Shown here piece by piece: positions 44,217 to 53,512 of a stretch of DNA of 64,000 nucleotides (position 1 is its first letter; the number at the start of each line of letters is the position of its first letter). The notes under the pieces are model-generated. The model made no database searches. It saw only the letters and a program-made list of their open reading frames with translations, and was not told the DNA's origin. Origin of the DNA: Aquabacter sediminis. GTDB taxonomy: Bacteria; Pseudomonadota; Alphaproteobacteria; Rhizobiales; Xanthobacteraceae. Both the position numbers and the translations under genes were made by a program. The stretch covers positions 372,001-436,000 of the forward strand of contig NZ_JARBFX010000003.1 of assembly GCF_028863665.1 (NCBI RefSeq), in the 5' to 3' direction.

Positions 44217-46508
44217 TCAGAGGCGCGCGGCGAAGGCCGGCAGGTCGAATGCGCGGGGCGCGGACACCGGCCCCACGGTCCGGCGCACGTCCACGAGGCA
44301 AGAGTGCGCCGAGCACCCCTGGCTCAGCCCGGAGGCCGGCCGGTCGGCGGTAAGGGCGTTGGGATTGCCATGGCGCTCCTGCCCCGACGCATGGTCGAAA
44401 TCATACCAGCCGCCGGTGGACAGGCGCACCACGCCGGGCATCACCTCGCCGGAAATCTTCAGCCCCGCCAGGCACCGGCCGCGATCATTATAGACCTCTA
44501 CCGGCTCCCCTTCGCAGAGCCCGCGCGCGGCGGCGTCGGAGGGGTGCATGATGAGCGGCTCGCGGCCATCGACCTTGCCGGCGCGGCTGTGGGGCGAGGG
44601 ATCGAGCTGGCTGTGCAGCCGCCGCTCCGGCTGATCTGAGATGAGGTGAAGCGGATAGCGCGCCGCGCCCGCACTGCCGTGCCATTCGCGCGGCTCGATC
44701 CACACCGCATGGCCGGGGCAGTCGGGAATGTCGAAGCTGGCGATGGTCTCGGAGAAGATCTCGATCTTGCCGGAGGGCGTGGGGAGCGGATGGGCCTGCG
44801 GGTCGGCCCGGAACTCGGCGAGCATCACCCGGTCGACATCATGGGCCGCCAGATCGATCTTGCCTCTGTCGCGGAAGGTGGCGAAGTCCGGCAGTTCCAC
44901 GCCGTGGGCGCTCCAGCTCTGGCGCATCACGTCGTAAAGATGGCGCTGCCATGCCTCGCCGGTGCGGCCTTCGGTAAATGCCTCCTCGCACCCCAGGACG
45001 GCGGCGATGCGGCGGAACGCTTCGTAGTCATCCAGGGCTTCGCCCACGGGCGGGATCACCGGCCGCGAAGCCACGAGCATACCTTCGAGCGTGGCATAGG
45101 AGATGTCCTCCCGTTCCAGCGTGGTGGTGATCGGCAGGACGATGTCGGCGCGCTTGGCGGTCGGTGTCCAGAACTGCTCGTGGACCACGATGGTCTCCGG
45201 CTTGCGCCACGCCATGTCCAGCCGCGCGAGATCCTGGTGATGGTGGAAGGGATTGCCGCCCGCCCAATAGACCAAGCGGATGTCGGGATAGGTGTAGGTG
45301 CCGCCATTGTAGCGGAAGGGCGCCCCGGGATTGAGCAGCATGTCGGCGATGCGGGCCACGGGGATGAACGCGGATACCCCGTTGCGGCCCTGCGGCAAGG
45401 AGGGGCCGGAGAGGCGGGCGTGGGGGCTGCCCATGGTGTTCTCGGCCCCGTAGCCCAGGCCGAAGCCGCCGCCGGGCAGGCCGATCTGCCCAAGCATGGC
45501 GGCCAGCGTCACTGTCATCCAGAACGGCTGTTCGCCATGGTCGGCGCGCTGGAGCGCCCAGGCGATGTTGATCATGGTGCGCTTGGCCATCATCTTCGCG
45601 GCCAGCGCCCGGATGGCCGCGGGCGTAACCTGGCACAGCGGCGCCGCCCAGTCCGGCGTCTTGGGGATGCCGTCGGCGGCGCCGGTGAGGTAAGCCTCGA
45701 AGGTGTCCCAGCCGACGCAACAGCGCTGGAGAAAATCAAGATCATGCCGGCCGGCTCTGTGCACCTCGTAGGCCAGCGCCAGCAGCATGGCGGTGTCGCC
45801 ATTGGGCCGGATGCGGATCCATTGCACGGGACCCCCGGTCTCCAGATTGTCCGAAACGGGCGAGACATTGACGAATTCCACGCCGTTGCCTGCCATGGCG
45901 CGCAGCCCCGCACGCACCTGATGGCGGCCGACGCCGCCCGACGCAATCTGCGCATTCTTGGCCGGCACGCCGCCGAACGCGACGAACAGCTCGCAATGCT
46001 CCGCCAGCACCTTCCAGCAGGTGTGCTCCTTCATCAGTGTGTCCATGCCGGCGACGATGTGGGGCATCAGCACGCGGGCGGCGCCCAGCGAGTAGCTATC
46101 GCGATGGGCCACATAGCCACCGGTGCAATTCAGGAAGCGGTGGATCTGGCTCTGCGCGTGGTGGAAGCGGCCGGCGCTGGCCCAGCCATAGGAACCGCCG
46201 AAGATGGCCGCGTTGCCATGGGCCTTTCGCACCCGGTCGATCTCGGTGGCCACAAGACGGGCCGCCTCGTCCCAGCTGACTTCCACGAACGGCTCGCGGC
46301 CCCGCAATTCCGGCGCCGCCCCCGGCCCGCCCTCCAGCCAGCTTCGACGGATGGCGGGGCGCTTGACCCGCAGGGCCATCAGCTCGGGAGCAAGCTGGTG
46401 CAGGCCGATGGGAGAGGCATCCGGGTCCTCACGGAAAGGCTGCAGGCGAGGTCCCTTGGGGGTTTCCGCCACCTCGTAGATGCCCCAATGGGCCGCCGTG
46501 TACCGCAT
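44217..46508 (-). CDS. molybdopterin oxidoreductase (BisC/TorA-like)
   Basis: This 763-residue protein belongs to the DMSO-reductase family. It has no N-terminal iron-sulfur cysteine motif and no Tat signal, like cytoplasmic biotin sulfoxide reductase BisC. YGWASAGRFHHAQSQIHRFL and the probable molybdenum-ligand serine in DSYSLGAAR match the BisC/DorA/TorA subgroup, as do WAGGNPFHHHQDL and the C-terminal LHLISDQPERRLHSQLD. It probably reduces an S- or N-oxide. ATG 46508 is chosen since residues upstream do not fit the family. It is divergent from a GntR gene whose promoter carries a palindrome. Confidence 0.92.
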   Translation of the reverse strand: MRYTAAHWGIYEVAETPKGPRLQPFREDPDASPIGLHQLAPELMALRVKRPAIRRSWLEGGPGAAPELRGREPFVEVSWDEAARLVATEIDRVRKAHGNAAIFGGSYGWASAGRFHHAQSQIHRFLNCTGGYVAHRDSYSLGAARVLMPHIVAGMDTLMKEHTCWKVLAEHCELFVAFGGVPAKNAQIASGGVGRHQVRAGLRAMAGNGVEFVNVSPVSDNLETGGPVQWIRIRPNGDTAMLLALAYEVHRAGRHDLDFLQRCCVGWDTFEAYLTGAADGIPKTPDWAAPLCQVTPAAIRALAAKMMAKRTMINIAWALQRADHGEQPFWMTVTLAAMLGQIGLPGGGFGLGYGAENTMGSPHARLSGPSLPQGRNGVSAFIPVARIADMLLNPGAPFRYNGGTYTYPDIRLVYWAGGNPFHHHQDLARLDMAWRKPETIVVHEQFWTPTAKRADIVLPITTTLEREDISYATLEGMLVASRPVIPPVGEALDDYEAFRRIAAVLGCEEAFTEGRTGEAWQRHLYDVMRQSWSAHGVELPDFATFRDRGKIDLAAHDVDRVMLAEFRADPQAHPLPTPSGKIEIFSETIASFDIPDCPGHAVWIEPREWHGSAGAARYPLHLISDQPERRLHSQLDPSPHSRAGKVDGREPLIMHPSDAAARGLCEGEPVEVYNDRGRCLAGLKISGEVMPGVVRLSTGGWYDFDHASGQERHGNPNALTADRPASGLSQGCSAHSCLVDVRRTVGPVSAPRAFDLPAFAARL

Positions 46509-46586
46509 GCACCTGCTCCGCTCGACACCCCGGGCCGTCCGAGGCCGTCCACCCGGCTCAGCTTGCGCCGGAATGTCTGTCAGTAT

Positions 46587-46599
46587 ATTGTACGACAAT
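46587..46599. promoter_or_regulatory. GntR-type palindromic operator candidate
   Basis: A perfect 5-3-5 palindrome (ATTGT, ACG, ACAAT) lies 19 nt before the GntR start and 78 nt before the divergent oxidoreductase start. Its TTGT...ACAA form is close to sites of FadR/FCD-type GntR regulators, so autoregulation and control of the divergent gene are likely. Confidence 0.6.
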
Positions 46600-46618
46600 C
46601 TTGATGAGAAGGCCCTTC

Positions 46619-47323
46619 ATGCTCCAGCCCATCGCCAAGCAGACCGAGACCCTGCGGGATCGCGCCGTGGTCGCCATTCGGGATGCCATCTTCGACGGCA
46701 CCTTCGCGCCGGGCGAGAAGCTGGTGGAGCGGCGGCTATGCGAATGGCTGGGCGTGTCCCGCACCTCGGTGCGCGAGGCGCTGCGCCAGTTGGCGGCCGA
46801 GGGCTGGGTGGACAACGTGCCTTATGTGGGCCCGTCCATCCGCTCCATCTCGCCGCAGGACGTGGCCGACCTCTACGGCCTGCGCGCGGCGCTGGAGGGC
46901 TATGCGGCGGCTCAATATTGCGCCCGGGCGACGCAGGCCGATGACGAGGCCCTCACCTCGGCGCTGGCGCAGATGAAGGATGCCGCGCAGCGAGGCGCGC
47001 CTCAGGACCAGACGGCGGCCATCGCCCGTTTCTATGCGGCCCTGCGTGCGCCGGCCGCCAATCCGCGGCTCGATGCGGCGCTGGAGGAGCAGGGGCGCTG
47101 GCTCGGATGGCTCCGCCGGGCCGCGCTGTCCGATGCCGCCGCCGCCCGCGAGAGCGTCGCAGAGAAGGACGCCCTGGTGGACGCGCTGCTCAAGCGCGAT
47201 GCCGGCCGCGCCCGCGCCTTGTGCGAAAGACACCTGGAACAGGCGGCCGCCCGCGTGGGCAAGGCCCTGGTGAAGCGCCTCGCCGAACTCGCCGGCGACG
47301 GCTCCCGCTTCAAGACAAGCTGA
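46619..47323 (+). CDS. GntR-family (FCD-type) transcriptional regulator
   Basis: This 234-residue protein has an N-terminal winged helix (IRDAIFDGTFAPGEKLVERRLCEWLGVSRTSVREALRQL) and a helical FCD effector domain whose metal/ligand histidine is reduced (ALCERHLEQAA near the end is kept). ATG 46619 has GAGAAGG 7 nt upstream and is favoured over ATG 46604. The divergent molybdenum enzyme and the aldehyde dehydrogenase encoded 20 nt downstream are likely targets. Confidence 0.91.
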   Translation: MLQPIAKQTETLRDRAVVAIRDAIFDGTFAPGEKLVERRLCEWLGVSRTSVREALRQLAAEGWVDNVPYVGPSIRSISPQDVADLYGLRAALEGYAAAQYCARATQADDEALTSALAQMKDAAQRGAPQDQTAAIARFYAALRAPAANPRLDAALEEQGRWLGWLRRAALSDAAAARESVAEKDALVDALLKRDAGRARALCERHLEQAAARVGKALVKRLAELAGDGSRFKTS

Positions 47324-47343
47324 TACAAATGCCAGAGGTTATC

Positions 47344-48813
47344 ATGGAGCGTTTCGCCAACCTGATCGACGGCCAGAACGTGGCTCCGGTGGACGGCCGC
47401 TATCTGCCGACCGAAAACCCCTGGACCGGCCGGCCCTTCGCCGAGATCCCCCGCTCCTCGCCCGCCGACGTGGATGCGGCCGTGTCCGCCGCCCAACAGG
47501 CCTTCCGGCACTCCACATGGGCCACCTTTTCCGCCACGGCCCGCGCCGGCCTCCTGCGCAAGCTGGGCGACCTGGTGGAGCGCGAGGCGGACGCCCTCGC
47601 CGCCGCCGAGACCCGCGACAATGGCAAGACCTTCGGCGAGATGGTGCGCCAGATGCGCAACACGGCGGAATGGTATCGCTATTATGGGGGCCTTGCCGAC
47701 AAGATCGAGGGCCGAGTCATCCCCGTGGAGGCCCCCGGCCATCTCAATTACACCTTGCGCGAGCCGCTGGGCGTGATCGCGATGATCATCCCCTGGAACT
47801 CGCCGGTGCGGCTCCTGGCGTGGAAGTTGGCCCCGGCGCTGGCGGCGGGCAATACCTGCGTGATCAAGCCCTCCGAATTCGCCACCACCTCCACCCTCAT
47901 CTTCGCCCGTCTGGTGAAGGAGGCGGGCATTCCGGATGGCGTGGTGAATGTGGTCAGCGGCCTTGGCGCCGAGATCGGCCCGGCGCTGACCGACCATCCC
48001 GACGTGGCCAAGGTGGCCTTCACCGGTGGCGTCGGCTCCGGCACGGCCGTCTATGTGGCCGCAGCCAAGCGGCTGCGCCCGGCCACGCTGGAACTGGGCG
48101 GCAAGTCGCCGAACATCGTGTTCGAGGATGCGGACATGGATTCGGCGGTGAACGGCGTTTTGGCCGGCATCTTTGCTTCCGGTGGCCAGAGCTGTGTCGC
48201 GGGCTCGCGCCTCCTGGTGGCGGATGAGGTGCACGATGCGTTCGTGTCCCGCCTCGCGGAGGCAGCGCGGCGCATCCGCCTTGGTGATCCCATGGATCCG
48301 GCAACCCATGTTGGCCCGGTGGCCAACCGCCCGCAGTTCGAGCGCATCATGGGAATGATCGAGGCCGCGAAGGCTGAAGGTGCTCGGCTGGTGTGCGGCG
48401 GCACCGCGATGACCGGGGCGGAGGGCGGCCTCTTCGTCACCCCCACCATCTTCGCCGACGTGCGGCCGGACATGACCATTGTGCGCGAGGAAGTGTTCGG
48501 TCCTGTCTTGGTGGTGCTCCGCTTCAAGGGCGAGGACGAGGCCATTGCCCTTGCCAATGATACCCGCTTCGGCCTGGGTGCCGGCATCTGGAGCCAGGAT
48601 GCTGGCCGGGTGCATCGCATGGCGGCCAAGGTTCGGGCCGGCTCCGTATGGGTAAACACCTACCGCATGACCTCTCAGACCAGCCCCTTCGGTGGCTATG
48701 ACCTCTCCGGCGTCGGTCGCGAGGGCGGGCAGGCCATGATCGACGCCTATCTCCAAACCAAGAGCGTGTGGATCAACACCACAGGCCGCTACGCCTCCGC
48801 CTTTCCCGCGTGA
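47344..48813 (+). CDS. aldehyde dehydrogenase
   Basis: This is a 489-residue NAD(P)-dependent aldehyde dehydrogenase. The general base Glu250 in LELGGKS and the nucleophile Cys284 in GGQSCVAGSR are present, along with MIIPWNSPVRLLAWKLAPALAAGN and the C-terminal PFGGYDLSGVGREGG. Length and motifs fit the betaine/semialdehyde dehydrogenase class. It is co-transcribed with the GntR gene. It may oxidise the semialdehyde produced by the class III aminotransferase encoded at 40.8 kb. ATG 47344 is chosen with AGAGG 6 nt upstream. Confidence 0.93.
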   Translation: MERFANLIDGQNVAPVDGRYLPTENPWTGRPFAEIPRSSPADVDAAVSAAQQAFRHSTWATFSATARAGLLRKLGDLVEREADALAAAETRDNGKTFGEMVRQMRNTAEWYRYYGGLADKIEGRVIPVEAPGHLNYTLREPLGVIAMIIPWNSPVRLLAWKLAPALAAGNTCVIKPSEFATTSTLIFARLVKEAGIPDGVVNVVSGLGAEIGPALTDHPDVAKVAFTGGVGSGTAVYVAAAKRLRPATLELGGKSPNIVFEDADMDSAVNGVLAGIFASGGQSCVAGSRLLVADEVHDAFVSRLAEAARRIRLGDPMDPATHVGPVANRPQFERIMGMIEAAKAEGARLVCGGTAMTGAEGGLFVTPTIFADVRPDMTIVREEVFGPVLVVLRFKGEDEAIALANDTRFGLGAGIWSQDAGRVHRMAAKVRAGSVWVNTYRMTSQTSPFGGYDLSGVGREGGQAMIDAYLQTKSVWINTTGRYASAFPA

Positions 48814-48944
48814 CGCAGCTTCGTGGGCACAGGTGATACAGCCGGGGGCCGAGCAGGCGTTAGCGCAGATGATGCGGGGACAGAGTACCGCATCGGCCGC
48901 CGAACAACCGGGCATGCCGGGCCGCCCACGGGCCAGCTCCAGCT

Positions 48945-51419
48945 TCAGAAATCCATTACGGCTGAGAACTTGAAGGTTCGCGGAAGGCCGGTCGAGACCC
49001 ACCCATCATTCACGGCCGCCCAATAGCTCTTGTCGAAGACGTTCTCCACCGCGAAGCGCAGGGCAAGGGGGTTGCCGAAGGCGTGGGCCTTGTATTGCGT
49101 CCCGAGGTCGAAGCGGACCCAGCTTGGGATCTGCTGGGTGTTCGCCTGGTCCACATATTGCGAACTGGTGGTGATCATGCGGCCCCAAAGCGTCAGCCCG
49201 GCAATGGGCTCGGGGTCCCATTCGATGCCGATATTGGTCTGCCAGGCGGGAACGCCCACGGCCGAATTCCCATCATAAAGGCCATCCGCCGTCTGGGTCA
49301 GCGTGCCCTGTGTATAGGCGATGCCGCCCAACAAGCGCAGGCCCGGCCAGAGCTGGCCGAAGACGTTGACCTCGACGCCTCGGTTGCGCTGCTCGCCATT
49401 GACGCTGAAGACGGACTCGCCCGCCGCATTGGTGGAGATGATGCTGCTGGGCTTGGTGATCTGGAAAATGCTGGCGGTGGCGGTGAAGGCGCCGAAATCA
49501 TACTTGATGCCAGCTTCCATCTGCTCCGTCATCATGGGCGGGAAGACCTCGCCGGCATTCACCGTGCCTTGGTAGGCGATCGGTCCCTGCTGCAGGCCCT
49601 GGATATAATTGGCATAGAGCGACAAGTGGTCGACGGGCTTCACCACCAGGCCGAAGGCGGGCGTTACCGCCTGCTCGTCATAGGCCTGCGAAATGCTGCC
49701 ATCCGGGTTGAACACATCCACCTTGATCTGCTGGTAGCGCACTCCGGCGGTGAACAGGATGCGATCGTCCAGGACGGAGAGCGTGTCGGTCAGCGTCACC
49801 GCGGGTGCGTTGATGTCCCAATATTTGGGCGGGTCGTCGCTGAATCCGAAGGTGGACGGGGCGGCCACCGTTGGGGCGTTGTAGATGTTGGTGTCGAAGG
49901 AGAAAAAGCCGTAATAATTACTTTCCTGGTACAGGTTCTGGTACAGGTAGGACGTGTTGAGGTTGATCTTGTGACCGATTGGGCCGGTGGCGAACTCGCC
50001 GCGAAGGCCGGCCTGCGCGGAAACGGAATTCCCGTTGATGGGGCTGTAATAGGCCGTGGCCGTTGCGTTCCCTGCGGCATCGAGAACAAAGATGTCCGTG
50101 GACAGCATGGACTGCCGGTAGGTGCTGCCGCCGATGCCACCATAGAGCGTCCAGGATGAATTGATGTCATACTCGAACTTGGCCAGCCCATAGGCCGTTT
50201 TGGTGCCGGAATATTCCCAATTCTGGTAGATCTGCTTGCTGGCATCCGGCGCGCGGGGAATGGCAATGTCGGAGGCAAAGCCAAAGCCGGCCGCGCCCGT
50301 GGGGGCATAGGTCTTCTGGTCGATATAGCCGGCGTCGAAGCTCGCCCGCAGGTCATCCCCCCGATAGTCGAGGGCCAATGTGCCAGCGCCGAGCCGGGCA
50401 GACTGGCCGTCCACCGACGTGTCGCCATCCAGGAAGATCCCGTTGACGCGCACGCCCCATTCCTTGTTGGCGCCGAAGCGCCGCCCCACATCGACCTGGG
50501 TGCCGAGCTGGGTGTCGGAAAAATAGCTCGCCGTGAGGCGCGTGATGGGCGCGTCCGTGGCGCGCTTGGGCACCACATTGATGGACCCGCCGAGGGAGCC
50601 ATATTGGGTGTAGCCAGTCAGCAGCGCGTTAGGCCCCTTCAAGACCTCCACGCGCTCCATGGTTTCCACCGGGATGAGGCGGTCGGGAGAGATGCCGCCA
50701 TAACCGTCGATCAGGATGCTCTGGTTGGTGACGCTGAAGCCGCGAATGAAGAAGACTTCGCCCGCGCCCGCCGAGGAACTGATGCCGTTGGTAAAGACAC
50801 GCACGGACGGATCATTCGCCATCACATCGGCCACCGTCACCGCCTGCTGCTCCTCGATCACCTTGGACGTGTAGCTGGTGATGCTGAAGGGGGCATCCAT
50901 GATGCTGACATGGCCCAGCACACCCAGCCGCGCGCCGGTGGCGACCTGTCCCCCGGCATAGGACGGCGGCGTGTCCCAATCGTTGATGCCCTCCCCTTCG
51001 ACGGTGATCGTATCGAGGTCGAACGCGCTCCCATTTCCGCTCGCTCCGGCCTGCGGGCGAGGAAGGGTGATCACGACGCTGGTGGCGTCAGAGAATGTGT
51101 ATGCAAGCCCCGATCCCTGAAGAAGCCGCGCCAGGGTCTGCTCGCGCGTCGCGGACCCTTGAAATCCGGACGAGGTCTTGCCGTTCGCGATCGCGGCCTC
51201 GTAGGACACTTGCGTCCCCGATTGCCTTCCGAAGGCCGCCAGGGCCCGGTTCAGGGGGCCGGCAGGGATGTTGAAGGCGATCTGCACATTGGCCTGGGCG
51301 TGAGCCTTGAGCCCGCCCAGCGCTCCATTCACCAAGAGTGCGGTGGTCGTCAGCAGCGCAGCTGTCATGACCTTCCGGCCAATGCCGGCGAAACCACGTG
51401 TCCCAGACCCTGGCCGCAT
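48945..51419 (-). CDS. TonB-dependent siderophore receptor with signalling domain
   Basis: This 824-residue outer-membrane receptor has an N-terminal signal region ending near AHAQA (about 43), an STN signalling domain (about 45-105, with IAFNIPAGPLNRALAAFGRQSG), a plug domain (about 150-270, with FFIRGFSVTNQSILIDG and VEVLKGPNALLTG) and a 22-strand-type barrel to the terminal Phe. This is the transducer class that both imports ferric siderophores and signals to FecR-type anti-sigma factors; both partners are encoded upstream. ATG 51419 has GAGAGG 6 nt before it. The siderophore is not known. Confidence 0.94.
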   Translation of the reverse strand: MRPGSGTRGFAGIGRKVMTAALLTTTALLVNGALGGLKAHAQANVQIAFNIPAGPLNRALAAFGRQSGTQVSYEAAIANGKTSSGFQGSATREQTLARLLQGSGLAYTFSDATSVVITLPRPQAGASGNGSAFDLDTITVEGEGINDWDTPPSYAGGQVATGARLGVLGHVSIMDAPFSITSYTSKVIEEQQAVTVADVMANDPSVRVFTNGISSSAGAGEVFFIRGFSVTNQSILIDGYGGISPDRLIPVETMERVEVLKGPNALLTGYTQYGSLGGSINVVPKRATDAPITRLTASYFSDTQLGTQVDVGRRFGANKEWGVRVNGIFLDGDTSVDGQSARLGAGTLALDYRGDDLRASFDAGYIDQKTYAPTGAAGFGFASDIAIPRAPDASKQIYQNWEYSGTKTAYGLAKFEYDINSSWTLYGGIGGSTYRQSMLSTDIFVLDAAGNATATAYYSPINGNSVSAQAGLRGEFATGPIGHKINLNTSYLYQNLYQESNYYGFFSFDTNIYNAPTVAAPSTFGFSDDPPKYWDINAPAVTLTDTLSVLDDRILFTAGVRYQQIKVDVFNPDGSISQAYDEQAVTPAFGLVVKPVDHLSLYANYIQGLQQGPIAYQGTVNAGEVFPPMMTEQMEAGIKYDFGAFTATASIFQITKPSSIISTNAAGESVFSVNGEQRNRGVEVNVFGQLWPGLRLLGGIAYTQGTLTQTADGLYDGNSAVGVPAWQTNIGIEWDPEPIAGLTLWGRMITTSSQYVDQANTQQIPSWVRFDLGTQYKAHAFGNPLALRFAVENVFDKSYWAAVNDGWVSTGLPRTFKFSAVMDF

Positions 51420-51538
51420 GCCCCACCTCTCCGTCGCGCTCAAAGGAGGGCTGGCATGGCCAGGTGGCTCGTTGCTGTCGCCCCTGTAGGGCCTTACGAG
51501 CGGAGGTCCAAAACCTCCTGCGGTCCGGGCACTTTTTC

Positions 51539-52495
51539 TCAGACCGGCGAAATCACGGTCGCATAGGGGCCGATCCGGCGCACCTTTGCGCCGAAGGGGC
51601 GCACCACCGCCTCAAGGGCACGGACGGGATCACTGAGGTCGAACACCCCGCTCACCACGCGCGACCCGAGGAAGGGGTCAGCAATCACGACGCGGCCGGG
51701 TTGCCAGCGGGCGATCTTGGCCACCATGGCCGAGACGGTCTCCCCATCGGCGATCACCATGCCCTCCCGCCACGCGGCGATCTGGGAAGCATCGCGCACG
51801 CCGCGGGAGACCTTGTGCAAGGCGGGATCGAGCGTGATCCAGTCGCCGACCGTCAGGCGCTCCCCGGGGCCGGGCATCGCATTTGGGGCGTGCACCTCCA
51901 CGATCCCCTGGTCGACGGAAATGGATGTGGAGCCGCCATCGGTGGACACATCGAACGCCGTGCCGATCGCCGTGGCCGACACCGGTCCCGACAGGACGCG
52001 GAATGGCCGTGCCGGGTCACGGGCGACCTCGAAGAAGGCCATCCCGTCGAGCAGCGTGATCTCCCGCCTGTCTTCAGAGAAATGGATGGCCACCATGCTG
52101 TCCGGGCCAAGCGTGATCGCGCTTCCATCTGGGAGTGCAACGCGCCTGATCTCGGCAGTGGACGTCGCCTGGTCTGCGCGGGCATGGCGGATCGCCTGAG
52201 GGCCGAGCCACGTTCCCGCGGCGGCAGCGCCGAGGCCGATCAACCCACCGATCATGAGCGTGCGGCGTGTCAGCAATCCCTGCCCATCCGCCGTTTTTCT
52301 CTGTTGGCCCAGGACCTTGCCCGTCATGCCATGAATCTGCGCGACCCGCGCCCAGGCCGCCGCATGCTTGGGGCTACGCGCGATCCATGTGCGGATCATG
52401 TCCCGCGAGACGGCATTGCCGGGATCATTCTGCAGCCGGATGGCCAGGTCGGCGGCTTCCCGAAACAGCAGGCGCTCTTCCGGACCTTCGCTCAT
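51539..52495 (-). CDS. FecR-family anti-sigma / signal transducer
   Basis: This 318-residue inner-membrane protein has an N-terminal DUF4880 cytoplasmic domain (FREAADLAIRLQNDP and HAAAWARVAQIHG), one transmembrane helix near 78-100 (TLMIGGLIGLGAAAAGTWLG) and a periplasmic FecR domain with ITLLDGMAFFEVA and FRVLSG. It relays the signal from the STN domain of the TonB receptor to the ECF sigma factor encoded upstream. Start ATG 52495 has GAGGG 7 nt upstream; ATG 52501 is two codons earlier. Confidence 0.93.
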   Translation of the reverse strand: MSEGPEERLLFREAADLAIRLQNDPGNAVSRDMIRTWIARSPKHAAAWARVAQIHGMTGKVLGQQRKTADGQGLLTRRTLMIGGLIGLGAAAAGTWLGPQAIRHARADQATSTAEIRRVALPDGSAITLGPDSMVAIHFSEDRREITLLDGMAFFEVARDPARPFRVLSGPVSATAIGTAFDVSTDGGSTSISVDQGIVEVHAPNAMPGPGERLTVGDWITLDPALHKVSRGVRDASQIAAWREGMVIADGETVSAMVAKIARWQPGRVVIADPFLGSRVVSGVFDLSDPVRALEAVVRPFGAKVRRIGPYATVISPV

Positions 52496-52598
52496 GGACA
52501 TCCCTCGTGCAGGCGGCTGCCAAGACGGCAGGATCGCCGGCTTCCTATCACTATACGAAAGGCCCGCGCGACTGTTCAGCGCCCGAGAGGCCGGCCGC

Positions 52599-53102
52599 TC
52601 AGAGATTGTTCAGCCGCCGGTCAATGTGCTCGTAGGCCTCGCGCACAAGGGCCCAGACCCGCGACCGGGACAGGCCAAGCTCCGCCGCCACTTCCGCGAC
52701 CGTCATGTCGTCAATCCGGTGCAGTTCGAAGGCCCGGCGGGTCTTTTCCGGCAGCTCGGCCAGCGCCGCCGCCGTCAAGGCGAGCTTCTGCCGATCATAG
52801 ACCGCCGCCTCCGGCGACGGGGAGGGATCGAGGATCGCCTCGAAGCCTTCACTCCCAAGGTCCACACGGTTCAGCAGCCGCTCGCGCCGCTGGTGGTCGA
52901 TGGAGAGATTGCGTGCCACCCGGAAGAGATAGGCGGCCGGGTTGCTCACGGGGGCATCGTCGGCCGGCGGCGACACCAGGACCCGTACGAACGTGTCCTG
53001 AGTGAGGTCCGCGGCCATGTCTGCCGTCAGGCCACGCCTGCGCAGCGCCTGCGCAATATCCTTCGCATGCCGCCTGAACAAAGTGGCGAGATCCCAACCC
53101 AC
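52599..53102 (-). CDS. FecI-type ECF sigma factor
   Basis: This is a 167-residue ECF sigma-70 factor with region 2 (DMAADLTQDTFVRVL, then RVARNLSIDHQRR) and region 4 (LPEKTRRAFELHRIDDMTVAEVAAELGLSRSRVWALVREAYEHI). I chose GTG 53102 because the protein then begins WDLATLFRRH as in the family, and a GGAGG-rich stretch lies upstream; the frame is open to GTG 53141. It should direct transcription of the TonB receptor gene when FecR signals siderophore binding. Confidence 0.92.
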   Translation of the reverse strand: MGWDLATLFRRHAKDIAQALRRRGLTADMAADLTQDTFVRVLVSPPADDAPVSNPAAYLFRVARNLSIDHQRRERLLNRVDLGSEGFEAILDPSPSPEAAVYDRQKLALTAAALAELPEKTRRAFELHRIDDMTVAEVAAELGLSRSRVWALVREAYEHIDRRLNNL

Positions 53103-53218
53103 TGAAGCCCCACCCTCCGGTCGCGCGCCGGCGGATGTCACGCAAGAGCATCCGACACAGCGGAGGGTGCTTAGCGCAAAAGAAAATTATCACGCAAGAA
53201 CAATGATTTATACCGATT

Positions 53219-53512
53219 CTAAGGCGGCATCTCAGCGCGGGCCGGGCGTGCAAGAGCCAGATGCGAAACATCCGAGTCTTCAGATGGTTGGCCTCGATCG
53301 TCCGAGACAATCGCCGGCCTGGCTCGCGAAAGTCTGGTGCGCAGGATGTGCCGGAGCGCGACGAGCAGAGGCAATCCGAGCGCGATCCAGGAGAGAACCC
53401 ACCAGATGCCGCCCTCTCCCAGCAAAGCGGACACGAGGCCGAACAGGGTCAGAAGGGCAAGGCCAAGCGGCCAGCCCCATTGTCTTGTGAAGGGGGACGG
53501 GCCGTGCCTCAT
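53219..53512 (-). CDS. small two-helix membrane protein
   Basis: This 97-residue protein has two hydrophobic helices (WPLGLALLTLFGLVSALLG and IWWVLSWIALGLPLLVALR) and a basic, hydrophilic tail. Its start overlaps the PepSY gene stop in an ATGA, and GGAGG lies 8 nt before the ATG. I do not recognise a named family, but small proteins of this kind often follow PepSY genes in iron-uptake loci, so it probably assists the PepSY protein. Confidence 0.75.
   Translation of the reverse strand: MRHGPSPFTRQWGWPLGLALLTLFGLVSALLGEGGIWWVLSWIALGLPLLVALRHILRTRLSRARPAIVSDDRGQPSEDSDVSHLALARPARAEMPP

Noticed and set aside
44646-46604. 652-codon open frame on the plus strand
   Set aside because: It is antisense to the molybdopterin oxidoreductase; long antisense frames are common in high-GC DNA, and it shows no recognisable domain.
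48871-48894. hairpin GATGCGG/CCGCATC between the aldehyde dehydrogenase and receptor genes
   Set aside because: Only 7 bp with a 10-nt loop and no T-run; too weak to call as a terminator, although the convergent position would fit one.
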